The notes: generated from the sequence alone by a model not told the origin. Shown: positions 24,466 through 33,438, counted from the first letter of the stretch. The stretch is DNA of 64,000 nucleotides from Proteiniphilum saccharofermentans (GCF_900095135.1 NZ_LT605205.1:372001-436000), one strand, 5' to 3'. Numbers and translations: made by a program.

Positions 24466-27207
24466 TTACTTTTTTTCCATGTATTCGGAAGGAGTCATGT
24501 TAAAAACGTCTTTGAAACATTTCGAGAAATATGCCGGAGAGGAAAATCCGGTCTGATAGGCGACCTCACTGACGGAGAAACGGCGTTTGTCAAGTAGTTC
24601 CACAGCTTTGCTCAGTCTGAAGTTGCGCAGATAATCAACAGGAGTCAGTCCGGATATCTCCTTTATTTTCCGATATAGATGAACGCGCGAAATATTCAGT
24701 TCTTCACTTAGCTTTTCTACTGATATATCAGTTTTTGCATACGACGTTTCCAGTAGCGAGATAAATTGGGAGATAAAGATTTCATCGCTACTGTCAATTT
24801 TCTTGTTATTTTCGATTATCGGAATGCCGCCTGTTTGCATCGTCTGCATAAACTTCCTTTGCAGACGGCGGCGTTCTTCGAGTAACCGTATGATTTTTAC
24901 TTTTACATAATCTATATGGAATGGCTTGCGGATATAATCGTCAGCTCCTTCGGCAATACCATACATTCGCTGATCTATTTCTCCCAATGCTGTAAGAAGG
25001 ATGACCGGAATATCCGACAGTACAGGTGAAGCCTTGATTTTTTTACATAGCTCGAAACCATTCATCCATGGCATCAACACATCACTCAGAACAAGGGTTA
25101 TGTTTGTCTGCTTTTCCATAAGCTGCAATGCTTCCAGGCCGTTTTCTGCAGTCTGCACCTGAAAATTTTCCGATAGCTCTTCCGAGAGGTATTCTCTGAT
25201 TCCTTGGTCATCCTCCACAATAAGGACCGTGTAATTATACTTCCTTCCTGTTATCTCCCTTGTCTTTTCAGCATCGATAATTGATTCTGCCCCAGATTCC
25301 AAAATCTCGTTTTGGTTTTCCATTAAGCTGTATTCAGGCAGATGGTGTTTACCGGCAGGGATTTCAATAGTGAATACCGTTTTTTTTCCGGGATCGCTTT
25401 CCACACTAATTTTACCACCGTGCATTTTCACAAATTCCTGCGTAAGGTGGAGCCCTATGCCGGTACCCGTCTTATTGTCGCTACTATCGGTATAGAAACG
25501 ATCGAAAACAAGCGGCAGTTTATCCTTGCTTATTCCGGTCCCATTGTCACTGACGGATATGGATATCTTTTCGTTGTAACAGTGCATATCCACAGCTATT
25601 GTTCCGTTATCATGCGTAAATTTAAAAGCATTTGACAATAGATTCACCAGTATCTTTTCCATCTTATCGGCATCGAACCATAATTGGGCAGAAGGTTTGT
25701 TTGAAGTGAATGAATAGTGGATGTTTCTGGTTTCGGCCAGTTCGTCGAAAAGTGATTTTACGGTTGAGGTGAACGAGACGATATCTTTGTTACTAACGTT
25801 GAGTTGTGTTTTATCACTTTCAATTTTCTGAAAGTCGAGCAATTGGTTAATGATCCGGGTCAGTCTGTCGGTATTTTTTTTCATGCGTGTCAGATCGGCA
25901 AGTAAAGCCGGGTCCTGCACGTTTTTGATCCATTTCTCCAGGGGGCTGACAATCAGCGTGAGTGGGGTTCTTACCTCGTGCGACACGTTCATAAAAAATC
26001 GCACTTTCTGATCGTTTACCTCTTTAATTTTTTCATTAAGAATAATCAATTGCTGTTTCTGATGCTCTATCTCATCGTTTTTCAACCGGAGCTGACTATT
26101 CCTGCGCTTTATCTTCCTGTTGATATAAAAGATATAGATCGAAAAAAGGAAGAGCAATCCAGCCAGCAAAAGAATAAGAATTAAAGAATGCCGAAGTATA
26201 CTGAATTCGTTTACAATAGATTCAAGGTTTTTCCTTTGTTGCTCTATTCTGTTTTGATAATTAATGAGTTGGTCGGATTGTAATAAGAGGGTCTGCGCTG
26301 TAGGCTTGTCTATAATTCTCGTGCCTTCGAGGATATATTGTTTTTCTACAGGTTGTCCTGTGAGTATCTTCATAGCTACCTTGATGACTTCATCTCCACC
26401 GGTGGGATAGAGGAACGATGCGTCGATCCGACCATCGGCAACGGCTTCTAATCCCGCATCCTTACCGAAAGCCCCGTCAACTCCCATTATTTTTATTTTC
26501 GGTATAAGGGATGAATCCCTTTTGATAATTGCTTCTCTGGCACCTATCGCCATCACATCATTATGGGCATACACAAGATCGATGTTTTCATAGTCCGGCA
26601 GTTTTTCAGTTTCATCACGGGCAATCTCACGCCGCCATTTCCCTTCTATCGATATGATGTTGAAACCCTTCGACTTGTCCAACCCATCAATAAAACCCTG
26701 ATGACGCTCTATGGCGGGAGAAGTAGTTTTTGTTCCCCATATTTCAAGGATGGTAGCACTGTCAGGTAACAGGGAACTGGCATATTGTCCTGCCATCTTC
26801 CCAATCTCATAACTATCGCCACCAACGTAAGAGGTATATTCGTCGGAATTTATTTTCCTGTCGGCGATAATAGTAGGGATACCCGCCCGGTACGCTTCTA
26901 CGGCAATCGGAGTAAGGTTGTTGGATTCATTGGGTGAGATAATAAGCACATCTACCTTCCTGTTGATCAATTCCCTGATCTGGCGGATCTGCTTCTGATT
27001 ATTCTCCTCCGCATCCATGACAATGATATCAATATTTTCATAATTCGATACCTCGATGTTCATTTCCACCATCATGGCCTGCCTCCATACATCGTCCATC
27101 ATACATTGGGAGAAACCTATAGTATATCTTTTTTCGGTATTATCCTGGCAAGAAAGTAAAAGTAGCAGGAAAAACAGAACTGAAATTATGCTATTAAATT
27201 TATGCAT
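24466..27207 (-). CDS. Hybrid two-component sensor/regulator with PBP-type sensor (fructose-type HTCS)
   Basis: This 913-residue one-protein signalling system starts with a signal/lipobox-like segment (LLLLSC, C20), then a periplasmic-binding-protein type I sensor (about 28-310, YTIGFSQCMMDDVWRQAM; DRKINSDEYTSYVGGDS), a membrane helix (about 341-363), a histidine kinase with H410 in NVSHEVRTPLT, N-box NLLSNAFKF, DNGTGIS and GTGIGL, a receiver domain with D709 in LVLSDVLMPW, and an AraC-type helix-turn-helix (about 810-913). The architecture equals that of the fructose-sensing regulator of the B. thetaiotaomicron fructan locus. It should sense fructose in the periplasm and activate susC. It has its own -7 box. 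Confidence 0.93.
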   Translation of the reverse strand: MHKFNSIISVLFFLLLLLSCQDNTEKRYTIGFSQCMMDDVWRQAMMVEMNIEVSNYENIDIIVMDAEENNQKQIRQIRELINRKVDVLIISPNESNNLTPIAVEAYRAGIPTIIADRKINSDEYTSYVGGDSYEIGKMAGQYASSLLPDSATILEIWGTKTTSPAIERHQGFIDGLDKSKGFNIISIEGKWRREIARDETEKLPDYENIDLVYAHNDVMAIGAREAIIKRDSSLIPKIKIMGVDGAFGKDAGLEAVADGRIDASFLYPTGGDEVIKVAMKILTGQPVEKQYILEGTRIIDKPTAQTLLLQSDQLINYQNRIEQQRKNLESIVNEFSILRHSLILILLLAGLLFLFSIYIFYINRKIKRRNSQLRLKNDEIEHQKQQLIILNEKIKEVNDQKVRFFMNVSHEVRTPLTLIVSPLEKWIKNVQDPALLADLTRMKKNTDRLTRIINQLLDFQKIESDKTQLNVSNKDIVSFTSTVKSLFDELAETRNIHYSFTSNKPSAQLWFDADKMEKILVNLLSNAFKFTHDNGTIAVDMHCYNEKISISVSDNGTGISKDKLPLVFDRFYTDSSDNKTGTGIGLHLTQEFVKMHGGKISVESDPGKKTVFTIEIPAGKHHLPEYSLMENQNEILESGAESIIDAEKTREITGRKYNYTVLIVEDDQGIREYLSEELSENFQVQTAENGLEALQLMEKQTNITLVLSDVLMPWMNGFELCKKIKASPVLSDIPVILLTALGEIDQRMYGIAEGADDYIRKPFHIDYVKVKIIRLLEERRRLQRKFMQTMQTGGIPIIENNKKIDSSDEIFISQFISLLETSYAKTDISVEKLSEELNISRVHLYRKIKEISGLTPVDYLRNFRLSKAVELLDKRRFSVSEVAYQTGFSSPAYFSKCFKDVFNMTPSEYMEKK

Positions 27208-27274
27208 ATAATTGGCCGATTAAAACAAAATGATATATATGCTGGTTTTACACTGCTCCTGGGATGTTATGATA

Positions 27275-27282
27275 CAAATTTA
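27275..27282 (-). promoter_or_regulatory. -7 box of the HTCS gene
   Basis: The minus strand reads TAAATTTG (TAnnTTTG) in the 88-bp gap before the HTCS, giving a leader of about 60 nt. It suggests that the sensor is made independently of the fructan operon. Confidence 0.45.
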
Positions 27283-27295
27283 TAAAAATAAATTA

Positions 27296-28210
27296 TTATA
27301 ATTCAAAAACTTTTCCTTCAGCGGCAAGCTCAGTGTTAGGGAATACAGCGACAGCCTCTTTTAAAAGGGTTCCCAGTTCATTATAGCGGGAAGAATAATG
27401 GCCGATCACCAATTGCCTTGCATTGGCTGCTCTCGCTATTTCTGCTGCCTGGCGTGCCGTTGAGTGATAAGTTTCTCCGGCACGTATCAGTTCACTTTCG
27501 GCAAAGGTGGCTTCGTGATATAACAGATCCACATTTTTTATATAGGGGACGATTTCGGGTGCATAGGCGGTATCGGAACAATAAGCGTATCTGCGTGGAG
27601 GATTACCTGGCGATGTAAGTATGTCGTTTCGGATGATAGTGCCGTCAGACGTGATAAAATCGGCACCCTCTTTAATTTCCGGGATTTGTTTCAGGGGAAT
27701 TTGGTAAAGATCGATTATCTCACGGATAATATGCCGGGGTGATTCTTTCTCCTCGAAAAGAAACCCGTTTGTAGCAATGCGGTGTTTTAACGGGAAAGAA
27801 AATATTCTGATCGACTTGTTTTCGAACAGGAGTTCCTGCCGTTCAGGATTTAGTGGAAACAGTTTTATCCTGAATGACATATGTTTTCCCATATAGATCA
27901 AAAACGGCTTTATCAATAGGTTAATCTCTTTATGTGCGTAGATATGCAGATCGCCTGTCCTCCCCAACATGCTGAGCGTGGAGAGTAGTCCGGGTAATCC
28001 GAAAATATGATCGCCATGTAGGTGAGAAATGAACAGGCTGTGAAGTTTACTGATCCGGGCCTTGAACTTCCTCATCTGAAGCTGTGTTCCCTCTCCACAA
28101 TCGATCATAAATAATTTTTCATTCAGATCCACTAATTGCGACGGCGGATTGTGCATTGTGGTGGGTATGGCAGAGCCGCAACCTAATATAGTTACCTGAA
28201 ATTTGTTCAT
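27296..28210 (-). CDS. rnz: Ribonuclease Z (tRNA 3' endonuclease)
   Basis: This 304-residue metallo-beta-lactamase-fold nuclease cuts 3' trailers of tRNA precursors. It has the zinc motif HLHGDH (63-68), the N-terminal LGCGSAIPTTMHNPPS, the YCSDTAYAPE motif, the exosite-like insert around 150-175, and C-terminal HYSSRY with the GHYSSRY histidine. These match tRNase Z (ElaC type). It begins 1 bp after the queE stop, so it is part of a queD-queE-rnz operon. The tRNA genes downstream lack the encoded CCA, for which such trimming is needed. Confidence 0.92.
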   Translation of the reverse strand: MNKFQVTILGCGSAIPTTMHNPPSQLVDLNEKLFMIDCGEGTQLQMRKFKARISKLHSLFISHLHGDHIFGLPGLLSTLSMLGRTGDLHIYAHKEINLLIKPFLIYMGKHMSFRIKLFPLNPERQELLFENKSIRIFSFPLKHRIATNGFLFEEKESPRHIIREIIDLYQIPLKQIPEIKEGADFITSDGTIIRNDILTSPGNPPRRYAYCSDTAYAPEIVPYIKNVDLLYHEATFAESELIRAGETYHSTARQAAEIARAANARQLVIGHYSSRYNELGTLLKEAVAVFPNTELAAEGKVFEL

Positions 28211-28211
28211 G

Positions 28212-28793
28212 TTAACGGATGCCGATAAGTTTATGTATCTGGAGACTGAGTGCCCACAATGGGTTTTCCTTCACGAGAGAGACACAATAATCTATATTCT
28301 CCTGAATGATATTATGATTGTCGAAAATGGGACTTAAAAAATGATGTTTTGCTTTGGGGAGGATAGTGACATCCGGTAGCGGATCCCCTTTCTGGATGGG
28401 AAAACGCAATTCATCCACTTCCGGGATCAACTCCCTGACCTTCTCGAATTGTTGCTTCGGACTGCAGGTGATGTAGTCGATCCCTTCAGGCACTCTTCTC
28501 GTTCCGTTGGTTTCTATGGCCTGCAGGTATCCTTTTTCCTTAAAGAGAGCTACAACAGCATCATTGAGTTGAAGCGTAGGTTCACCCCCGGTCCAGATAA
28601 TCCATTTGCAACTATACTGTTCAATTTCTCTGAGGACTTCATCTGTTGTCATTTTCACGCCCCGTTCGAAATCGGTATCACAGAAACTGCATGTCAGGTT
28701 GCACTTCGCCAACCGGATAAAGATGGACGGCTGTCCCGAGCGTCCGCCTTCACCCTGGAGCGAATAAAATATTTCATTCACATTCAGGTTCAT
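28212..28793 (-). CDS. queE: 7-carboxy-7-deazaguanine synthase
   Basis: This 193-residue radical-SAM enzyme makes the deazaguanine ring in queuosine synthesis. The cluster-binding motif is C31-x3-C35-x2-C38 (CNLTCSFCDTDF), preceded by FYSLQGEGGRSGQPSIFIRLA. GGEP, IETNGTR and ITCSPKQQ match the family, and the short length is typical of QueE. The ATG at 28793 fits the family start (MNLNVNEIFYS) and makes a 20-bp overlap with queD, a sign of translational coupling; the upstream ATG at 28820 would add nine residues with no homology. Confidence 0.92.
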   Translation of the reverse strand: MNLNVNEIFYSLQGEGGRSGQPSIFIRLAKCNLTCSFCDTDFERGVKMTTDEVLREIEQYSCKWIIWTGGEPTLQLNDAVVALFKEKGYLQAIETNGTRRVPEGIDYITCSPKQQFEKVRELIPEVDELRFPIQKGDPLPDVTILPKAKHHFLSPIFDNHNIIQENIDYCVSLVKENPLWALSLQIHKLIGIR

Positions 28794-29139
28794 AGATCGC
28801 TGATGTTTTGGGAGTCTCACTTACTTCTACGGCGTAAAGCTCCGGGATCCGGGGTTTGAAGACGTCGTACAACATTTTTGCCAGGTTCTCGGCAGATGAA
28901 TTGAGCGGCGAGAGAATGTCATTGAGATTCCGGTGGTCTAACCGGGTATCGATATACTCCTTAACTATTTTCAATTCGGTATAATCGCGGACAAAGCCTT
29001 GCCTGTTTAACTCTTTTGATCGGAGATGAACTGTCACCACATAGTTGTGCCCGTGCAGGCGGCTGCAAGGATGATCGTCGGGCAACCCGAAGAGGGAATG
29101 TGCCGCCGAAAAAGAAAATTCTTTACTTATCTTATACAT
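28774..29139 (-). CDS. queD: 6-carboxy-5,6,7,8-tetrahydropterin synthase
   Basis: This 121-residue tunnelling-fold enzyme acts just before QueE in queuosine synthesis. Zinc ligands H14 (SAAHSL), H29 and H31 (LHGHNY) and the catalytic C25 (DHPCSRLHGH) are visible, and GFVRDYTELK plus LDHRNLND complete the active site. It begins a three-gene tRNA operon. The 157-bp region before it (29140-29296) carries AT-rich repeat words and a possible -7 box at 29256-29263 (TAGATTTG on the minus strand). Confidence 0.93.
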   Translation of the reverse strand: MYKISKEFSFSAAHSLFGLPDDHPCSRLHGHNYVVTVHLRSKELNRQGFVRDYTELKIVKEYIDTRLDHRNLNDILSPLNSSAENLAKMLYDVFKPRIPELYAVEVSETPKTSAIYEPECE

Positions 29140-29296
29140 AATTAATTCTGATTTGAGAGTTGGGATGTTGAAAGTGATTAATTACCAATTACTCTTTAAT
29201 CTTGAAATTGTGAAATAATGGATTACCAATCGATGTAGTCAAATCTTGAAATCAACAAATCTATCTTCCTCCTTTCCTTCCCATTTTTCCACCTTT

Positions 29297-30418
29297 TCAC
29301 TCCAATTTCAGATAGGTTCTAAGTGGATAATGATCCGAATATTTTATTTTATCCCTTCTTGCCCGATAGGCTTTTATATTGTCGCTGTGCATAATATGAT
29401 CGATACGGAAAAGGAAGAGATCTTCGTGATAGGTGATACCCGGCCCGAAAGCGGTAGAGACGTATGCATCCCTTAATCCTTTCTTCATCCTGTGATAGGC
29501 GTATGATATAGGTGTATCATTAAAATCACCGCAGATAATAGTTCCGCGCGTATCTTGCCTGTCGATATACTGTTTCACTTTTTCAACCTGTCGCGCCCGT
29601 ATCCGGTAGGCAGTTCCCAACCGGGTGCGGATATTGCTGGTTACCTGCTCAAGCCGTACCGAATCGGCATTCTGAAGAAAATCGTTATATAGCTTCTTAT
29701 CTTCCGGCTTGATATTATTCGATTCCAGATGAATATTGGCTACAGTGTACCTTTCTCCATCAATATTGATAGTATAAACTGCTGCTCCGTTGTAGGAGGA
29801 CTCAAACACTACTTCATGCGTGTTCTCAATCGGATATTTTGAGAAACATGCCAGCCCGAAGATATGATATTTTCCAGAAGATTCCAAACCGGTAATCGAA
29901 CGATAGGGGTATCGATCGAGAATTTTGTTCACATCGCGTTGGGAAAAAATGGACTGTCCCGTTTTGCTAACCAAGTATTCCTGCAGGCAGACTATGTCGG
30001 CGTCTGTATCTGCAATATAATCGAGTATAGGATGTTTTGACGCATCTTTATTTCTCTCATGAGGAAATCCTTGTACATTATAAGTCAATACTTTGATACT
30101 TCCTTCCGGCTCCATCTTGCTGATAAAGTGAATTGGAAAGAATGTAGTCACGGGCTTATAACAGAAAAGAATTGCAAATAATGAGATTAAAGCGAGTTTC
30201 CATTTTGAAAAAACTATCCAGAAGACCAGATAGCCGATATTGGCAAGTAGAATGAAGCCAAATCCCAATCCTATGTATGAAAATAGGTTGGTTTTCAGGG
30301 GAGAAACCCACCATGAAAGGAATGAGCAGAAAAGTAGAATAATGGCCGCTACGTTGGTAGCAAAGATGGCCCATTTAATCATATCTCTAAAGCCCGTTTT
30401 TTTATTTCTTACTCGCAT
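29297..30418 (-). CDS. Membrane-anchored endonuclease/exonuclease/phosphatase family protein
   Basis: This roughly 373-residue protein has three N-terminal hydrophobic helices (about 15-100), then an EEP catalytic domain: LTYNVQGF, DADIVCLQEY (metal-binding E), YTVANIHLES, TIICGDFNDTP with the catalytic Asp/Asn, and a terminal SDHYPL (His). The domain likely faces the periplasm and cleaves phosphodiesters or phosphomonoesters; family members act on DNA, lipids or signalling molecules. It overlaps the rhomboid gene by 17 nt, so translation is coupled. Of two adjacent ATGs the second is used here; either is possible. Confidence 0.85.
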   Translation of the reverse strand: MRVRNKKTGFRDMIKWAIFATNVAAIILLFCSFLSWWVSPLKTNLFSYIGLGFGFILLANIGYLVFWIVFSKWKLALISLFAILFCYKPVTTFFPIHFISKMEPEGSIKVLTYNVQGFPHERNKDASKHPILDYIADTDADIVCLQEYLVSKTGQSIFSQRDVNKILDRYPYRSITGLESSGKYHIFGLACFSKYPIENTHEVVFESSYNGAAVYTINIDGERYTVANIHLESNNIKPEDKKLYNDFLQNADSVRLEQVTSNIRTRLGTAYRIRARQVEKVKQYIDRQDTRGTIICGDFNDTPISYAYHRMKKGLRDAYVSTAFGPGITYHEDLFLFRIDHIMHSDNIKAYRARRDKIKYSDHYPLRTYLKLE

Positions 30419-31289
30419 CAAAAAGTTTCCTTTTTTCTTCTGATGATAAACTGCTGTAACCCGATTGTTTTAATTTATCCAGTATAGCATCAATTTCCTC
30501 CTGCTCTGTATGTTTACGTTGATTGTATTCCCAATCGGTTTCATGACGGGCATGCTTCACCTTCATTCTTGCTGCCTGCCTACGTGGTTTGAACAGACCG
30601 ACAAACCAATCTATTGCTCCACCTATCCAGCGGGTAATATCTTTCCCTTTCTTATATTGGATGGCGAATAAATAACCAAGCAATGCTCCGCCTATATGTG
30701 CCACATGTCCGCCAGGATTCATGGGATTTCCCAATGAAAGGAAGTCGAGCACAAATGCAAAGATAGCAATATAGACAATTTTTACAGGTCCTAAGAACAG
30801 AAGATTTAATTGTACATCGGGACGATAAAAAGCAGCACCCATTACGATAGCCATTACAGCCGCTGATGCCCCTATCATCCATCCTCTCTCCATTCCCGTA
30901 TAATAAGGGATCGTATTGAATGCTATTACGTAGAGCAGTGCGCCGGCCAATCCTCCTAAAACATAGAGGCTACCCAGTGTCCGTCCGGTAAAATACTGCA
31001 TGAAGATCTGGCCGAACCAATAGAGCCAGAGCATATTAAAGAGCAGATGAAGAAAACCTTCATGCACGAACATATAGGTGATAAGTGTCCATATCCTGTT
31101 CATTAATAGAGGAATATGGGACGGGACTCCAAGAAAGGTAATTAGGTCGACAGCATAAATGTTGAACAGGGTGAAAATGACATTTATGATCTTTAGTACA
31201 ATAAAAACGAATACGTTGATAAAGATAAGCCTCGTCATTACGCTGCCCGTCTTATACCTATGTTTCAATCTTTCAATAAAATCTGCCAT
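30402..31289 (-). CDS. Rhomboid-family intramembrane serine protease with C-terminal tail domain
   Basis: This 295-residue membrane protease has six or more helices. The catalytic serine is S142 in GASAAV and the histidine H198 in HVAHIGGALLG, matching the rhomboid dyad; the HEGFLHLLFNMLWLYWFG helix carries the family H-x-x-x-N. A soluble, charged C-terminal tail follows (about 215-295, HETDWEYNQRKHTEQEE, LSSEEKRKLFDAS), found in Bacteroidota rhomboids. It overlaps the upstream rhomboid by 17 nt and the EEP gene by 17 nt. Confidence 0.9.
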   Translation of the reverse strand: MADFIERLKHRYKTGSVMTRLIFINVFVFIVLKIINVIFTLFNIYAVDLITFLGVPSHIPLLMNRIWTLITYMFVHEGFLHLLFNMLWLYWFGQIFMQYFTGRTLGSLYVLGGLAGALLYVIAFNTIPYYTGMERGWMIGASAAVMAIVMGAAFYRPDVQLNLLFLGPVKIVYIAIFAFVLDFLSLGNPMNPGGHVAHIGGALLGYLFAIQYKKGKDITRWIGGAIDWFVGLFKPRRQAARMKVKHARHETDWEYNQRKHTEQEEIDAILDKLKQSGYSSLSSEEKRKLFDASKK

Positions 31290-31950
31290 ATTTCCGGTCC
31301 TTTTTTTTCCAATACAAAATCATGAAAATTCCGAAGAGCATTCCCCCCAGATGGGCAAAATGGGCCACATTGTCGCCGGTACGATTGGCAACGCCGAATG
31401 CCAGTTCCAACAGTCCGTACCCTATCACAAACCATTTTGCTTTAATAGGAAAGGGAAAGGGGATGATGAATAGTTGTGAATTGGGAAATAACACGCCGAA
31501 TGCCAATAATATGCCGAAAACAGCTCCCGAGGCACCTACGGTGACACTGTTTACCATTGAAAACATCTCTACGGGTACGACCGTTTGCACTCTTAAAAAG
31601 AGGACAAGCATCTGTATTAATCCTGCACCGATACCGGTAACCAGGTAGTAGGACAGGAAGCGCTTTGAACCCCATACCTGCTCCAGCGTTCTGCCGAACA
31701 TAAAAACGGCAAACATATTAAAAAAGACATGGGAAATGGAGTGGGGATCGTGCAGGAACATATAGGTTACCAACTGATAGATCCTGAAATGATCGGAAGC
31801 CACAAAATGCAATCCAAATTGTTGCGACAGGTCGATGTCAGCTCTTCTAAACAATACGAATTGGGCTAGCCAAATAATCCCGTTTATTATAATAATATTT
31901 TTTGTAACCGTGGGAAGTACCCCGGCAAAGCTATTCCTTGTATTATCCAT
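31273..31950 (-). CDS. Rhomboid-family intramembrane serine protease
   Basis: This 225-residue membrane protease has the catalytic S141 in GASGAVFG and H200 in HFAHLGGMLFG, and the SHVFFNMFAVFMFG helix with the conserved His and Asn. The ATG at 31950 is used because the longer frame starts with TTG. It is the first gene of an overlapping three-gene operon and has a -7 box at 31975-31982, divergent from the HU gene. The pair differ in length and tail, so one may act on the other or they may have different substrates. Confidence 0.9.
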   Translation of the reverse strand: MDNTRNSFAGVLPTVTKNIIIINGIIWLAQFVLFRRADIDLSQQFGLHFVASDHFRIYQLVTYMFLHDPHSISHVFFNMFAVFMFGRTLEQVWGSKRFLSYYLVTGIGAGLIQMLVLFLRVQTVVPVEMFSMVNSVTVGASGAVFGILLAFGVLFPNSQLFIIPFPFPIKAKWFVIGYGLLELAFGVANRTGDNVAHFAHLGGMLFGIFMILYWKKKDRKYGRFY

Positions 31951-31974
31951 TCTTGACAATTAATTGTTGAAGCG

Positions 31975-31982
31975 CAAAATTA
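31975..31982 (-). promoter_or_regulatory. -7 box of the rhomboid operon
   Basis: The minus strand reads TAATTTTG (TAnnTTTG), 25 bp before the first rhomboid ATG. Confidence 0.5.
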
Positions 31983-32064
31983 CGTATTATTTCGTTGAGA
32001 ATGCGGATTTTTGCCCCATAAAAGGATTTTTTTTACCAAAAACAAATACTTTTTATCTTTTTTC

Positions 32065-32095
32065 TTGATTGTTTTCGATTTATCGCTTATATTTG
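32065..32095 (+). promoter_or_regulatory. Promoter of the HU gene
   Basis: A full -7 box TATATTTG lies at 32088-32095, with a TTG -33 core at 32065-32067. The leader to the HU ATG is about 55 nt. Confidence 0.5.
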
Positions 32096-32156
32096 ACGCC
32101 AAAATGAGGCTCAGCCTTGACTTAATGTATGTTTAATTCTTTATTTACGTTTTCTT

Positions 32157-32423
32157 ATGAACAAATCAGAACTAATTAGCGCTATCGCCGATAAATCGGG
32201 CCTTAGCAAAGTGGACGCCAAAAAAGCGTTGGATGCTACCCTTGAAACTATCTCTGGAGAAGTAAAAGCTGGTGGTAAAGTAGTATTGGTAGGTTTTGGA
32301 ACATTTTCTGTTTCTGAAAGAAGTGCCAGAAAAGGGATCAATCCCCGTACTAAAAAATCGATCAATATTCCTGCGAAAAAAACAGCGAAATTTAAAGCCG
32401 GTTCAGAGCTATCCAATCTCTAA
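32157..32423 (+). CDS. HU family DNA-binding protein
   Basis: This 88-residue nucleoid protein has the helical dimer part (MNKSELISAIADKSGLSK) and the beta arm GFGTFSVSERSARKGINPRTKKSINIPAKK, including the conserved R-NP tip, then KFKAGSELSNL. Length and arm match bacterial HU-beta. It bends DNA without strong sequence preference. A 15-bp perfect terminator stands 21 bp behind it. Confidence 0.95.
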   Translation: MNKSELISAIADKSGLSKVDAKKALDATLETISGEVKAGGKVVLVGFGTFSVSERSARKGINPRTKKSINIPAKKTAKFKAGSELSNL

Positions 32424-32444
32424 GATCTTGGTTGATTGTAGAAT

Positions 32445-32480
32445 AAAAAAGGAACAAATTGACAGATTTGTTCCTTTTTT
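32445..32480 (+). terminator. Terminator of the HU gene
   Basis: A perfect 15-bp stem (32445-32459 with 32466-32480) and a 6-nt loop end in six T. It is one of the clearest intrinsic terminators in the window and is A/T-tailed on both sides. Confidence 0.9.
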
Positions 32481-32558
32481 AGGGATTGTACCGTAAAGTT
32501 GAATCATACTATGGAGCAGTCCCTGAGGAGGAAATTGCAAAATTTCTGACAAAGGTTG

Positions 32559-32588
32559 TTTGTGCAAAAGAAAAAATCCCTACCTTTG
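32559..32588 (+). promoter_or_regulatory. Promoter of tRNA-Lys
   Basis: TTTG at 32559-32562 and TACCTTTG at 32581-32588, 18 bp apart, give both halves of the Bacteroidota consensus. The tRNA starts 14 bp further on. Confidence 0.75.
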
Positions 32589-32602
32589 TCCTCCCAAAAA
32601 AT

Positions 32603-32675
32603 GACTCCGTAGCTCAGTTGGTAGAGCAAATGACTCTTAATCATTGGGTCGAGAGTTCGAGCCTCTCCGGGGTCA
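32603..32675 (+). tRNA. tRNA-Lys (anticodon CTT)
   Basis: A 73-nt cloverleaf: acceptor stem GACTCCG/CGGGGTC with one G-U, D-arm AGCTCAGTTGGTAGAGC, anticodon stem AATGA/TCATT with loop CTCTTAA (anticodon CTT), T-arm GAGAG-TTCGAGC-CTCTC and discriminator A at 32675. CCA is not encoded. It has its own promoter and terminator. Confidence 0.95.
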
Positions 32676-32687
32676 CTTGGTAATAAG

Positions 32688-32721
32688 GCGGTTATCTTTG
32701 AAAAGAAGATGCCGCTTTTTT
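32688..32721 (+). terminator. Terminator of tRNA-Lys
   Basis: Stem GCGG-TT-ATCTT/AAGAT-G-CCGC with a small internal bulge and a TTTTTT tail, 12 bp behind the tRNA. Confidence 0.75.
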
Positions 32722-32867
32722 GTTATGCATATAAATCACACGTTACCTTTTATTTTTTATGCCCATTACTCACTTTATACATTCGTGATAGAGGGTATTG
32801 GGTATTTGTAAAAGAGTGATAGTTATGGTATTAGTTAATTAATGATTCACTAAAAAGAGAGATAACT

Positions 32868-33302
32868 ATGCTAAAAGGAATTTCACCTCTGATCAGTCCC
32901 GAGTTGTTGGCCGTTCTGGCACGTATGGGACATGGCGACGAAATCGTTTTCGCCGATGCACATTTTCCCGCAGAATCGTTCAACGGTAGGGTATTGCGAG
33001 CCGATGGACTTCGCATTCCCGACTTATTAGCTGCAATCCTGCCTTTATTTGAATTAGATACTTATGTTCCACATCCGTTAGTGATGATGGATGCAGTAGA
33101 GGGGGATACGCTCGATCCCAATGTTGAAAAAGCGTATCTGGAAAGTATCCGTATCACCAATCCTGATGTAGCACCCATAGAACGGATTAATCGTTTTGCT
33201 TTCTACGAACGGGCAAAGTCGGCATTTGCTGTGGTTATTACAGGTGAAATTGCAAAATACGGGAATATTATATTGAAGAAAGGAGTTACCCCTTTGGATT
33301 AG
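32868..33302 (+). CDS. FucU/RbsD-family sugar mutarotase
   Basis: This 144-residue protein has the family start [34 protein letters not shown] with the active-site H22 and D30, and the C-terminal [16 protein letters not shown] and YGNIILKKG. It should speed anomer interconversion of L-fucose or another free pyranose in the cytoplasm. It is encoded 136 bp upstream of a Tat-type oxidoreductase; the hairpin between them makes co-transcription uncertain. No other fucose-pathway gene is nearby, so the sugar is open. Confidence 0.87.
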   Translation: MLKGISPLISPELLAVLARMGHGDEIVFADAHFPAESFNGRVLRADGLRIPDLLAAILPLFELDTYVPHPLVMMDAVEGDTLDPNVEKAYLESIRITNPDVAPIERINRFAFYERAKSAFAVVITGEIAKYGNIILKKGVTPLD

Positions 33303-33316
33303 ATGCCTATATCAAA

Positions 33317-33360
33317 AAAACACTAATCAAAGATGTAATCAGAAAGTGTTTTGCGTTTTT
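33317..33360 (+). terminator. Probable weak terminator after the mutarotase gene
   Basis: AAAACACT/AGTGTTTT stem (33317-33324, 33345-33352) with a 20-nt loop, followed by GCGTTTTTT. It is a long-loop hairpin. Confidence 0.45.
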
Positions 33361-33407
33361 TGATGATACTTGGTCGTAAATGGAAAGTAATACAGGGTTA
33401 AATTCTA

Positions 33408-33415
33408 TAAATTTG
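33408..33415 (+). promoter_or_regulatory. -7 box of the Tat-type oxidoreductase gene
   Basis: TAAATTTG fits TAnnTTTG, 23 bp before the ATG at 33439. No good -33 box is seen. Confidence 0.4.
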
Positions 33416-33438
33416 TATTTCAATAAACTATAAATACT

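Noticed and set aside
32486-32683. Plus-strand 65-codon frame across the tRNA
   Set aside because: It runs through the tRNA-Lys promoter and gene; no protein is likely.
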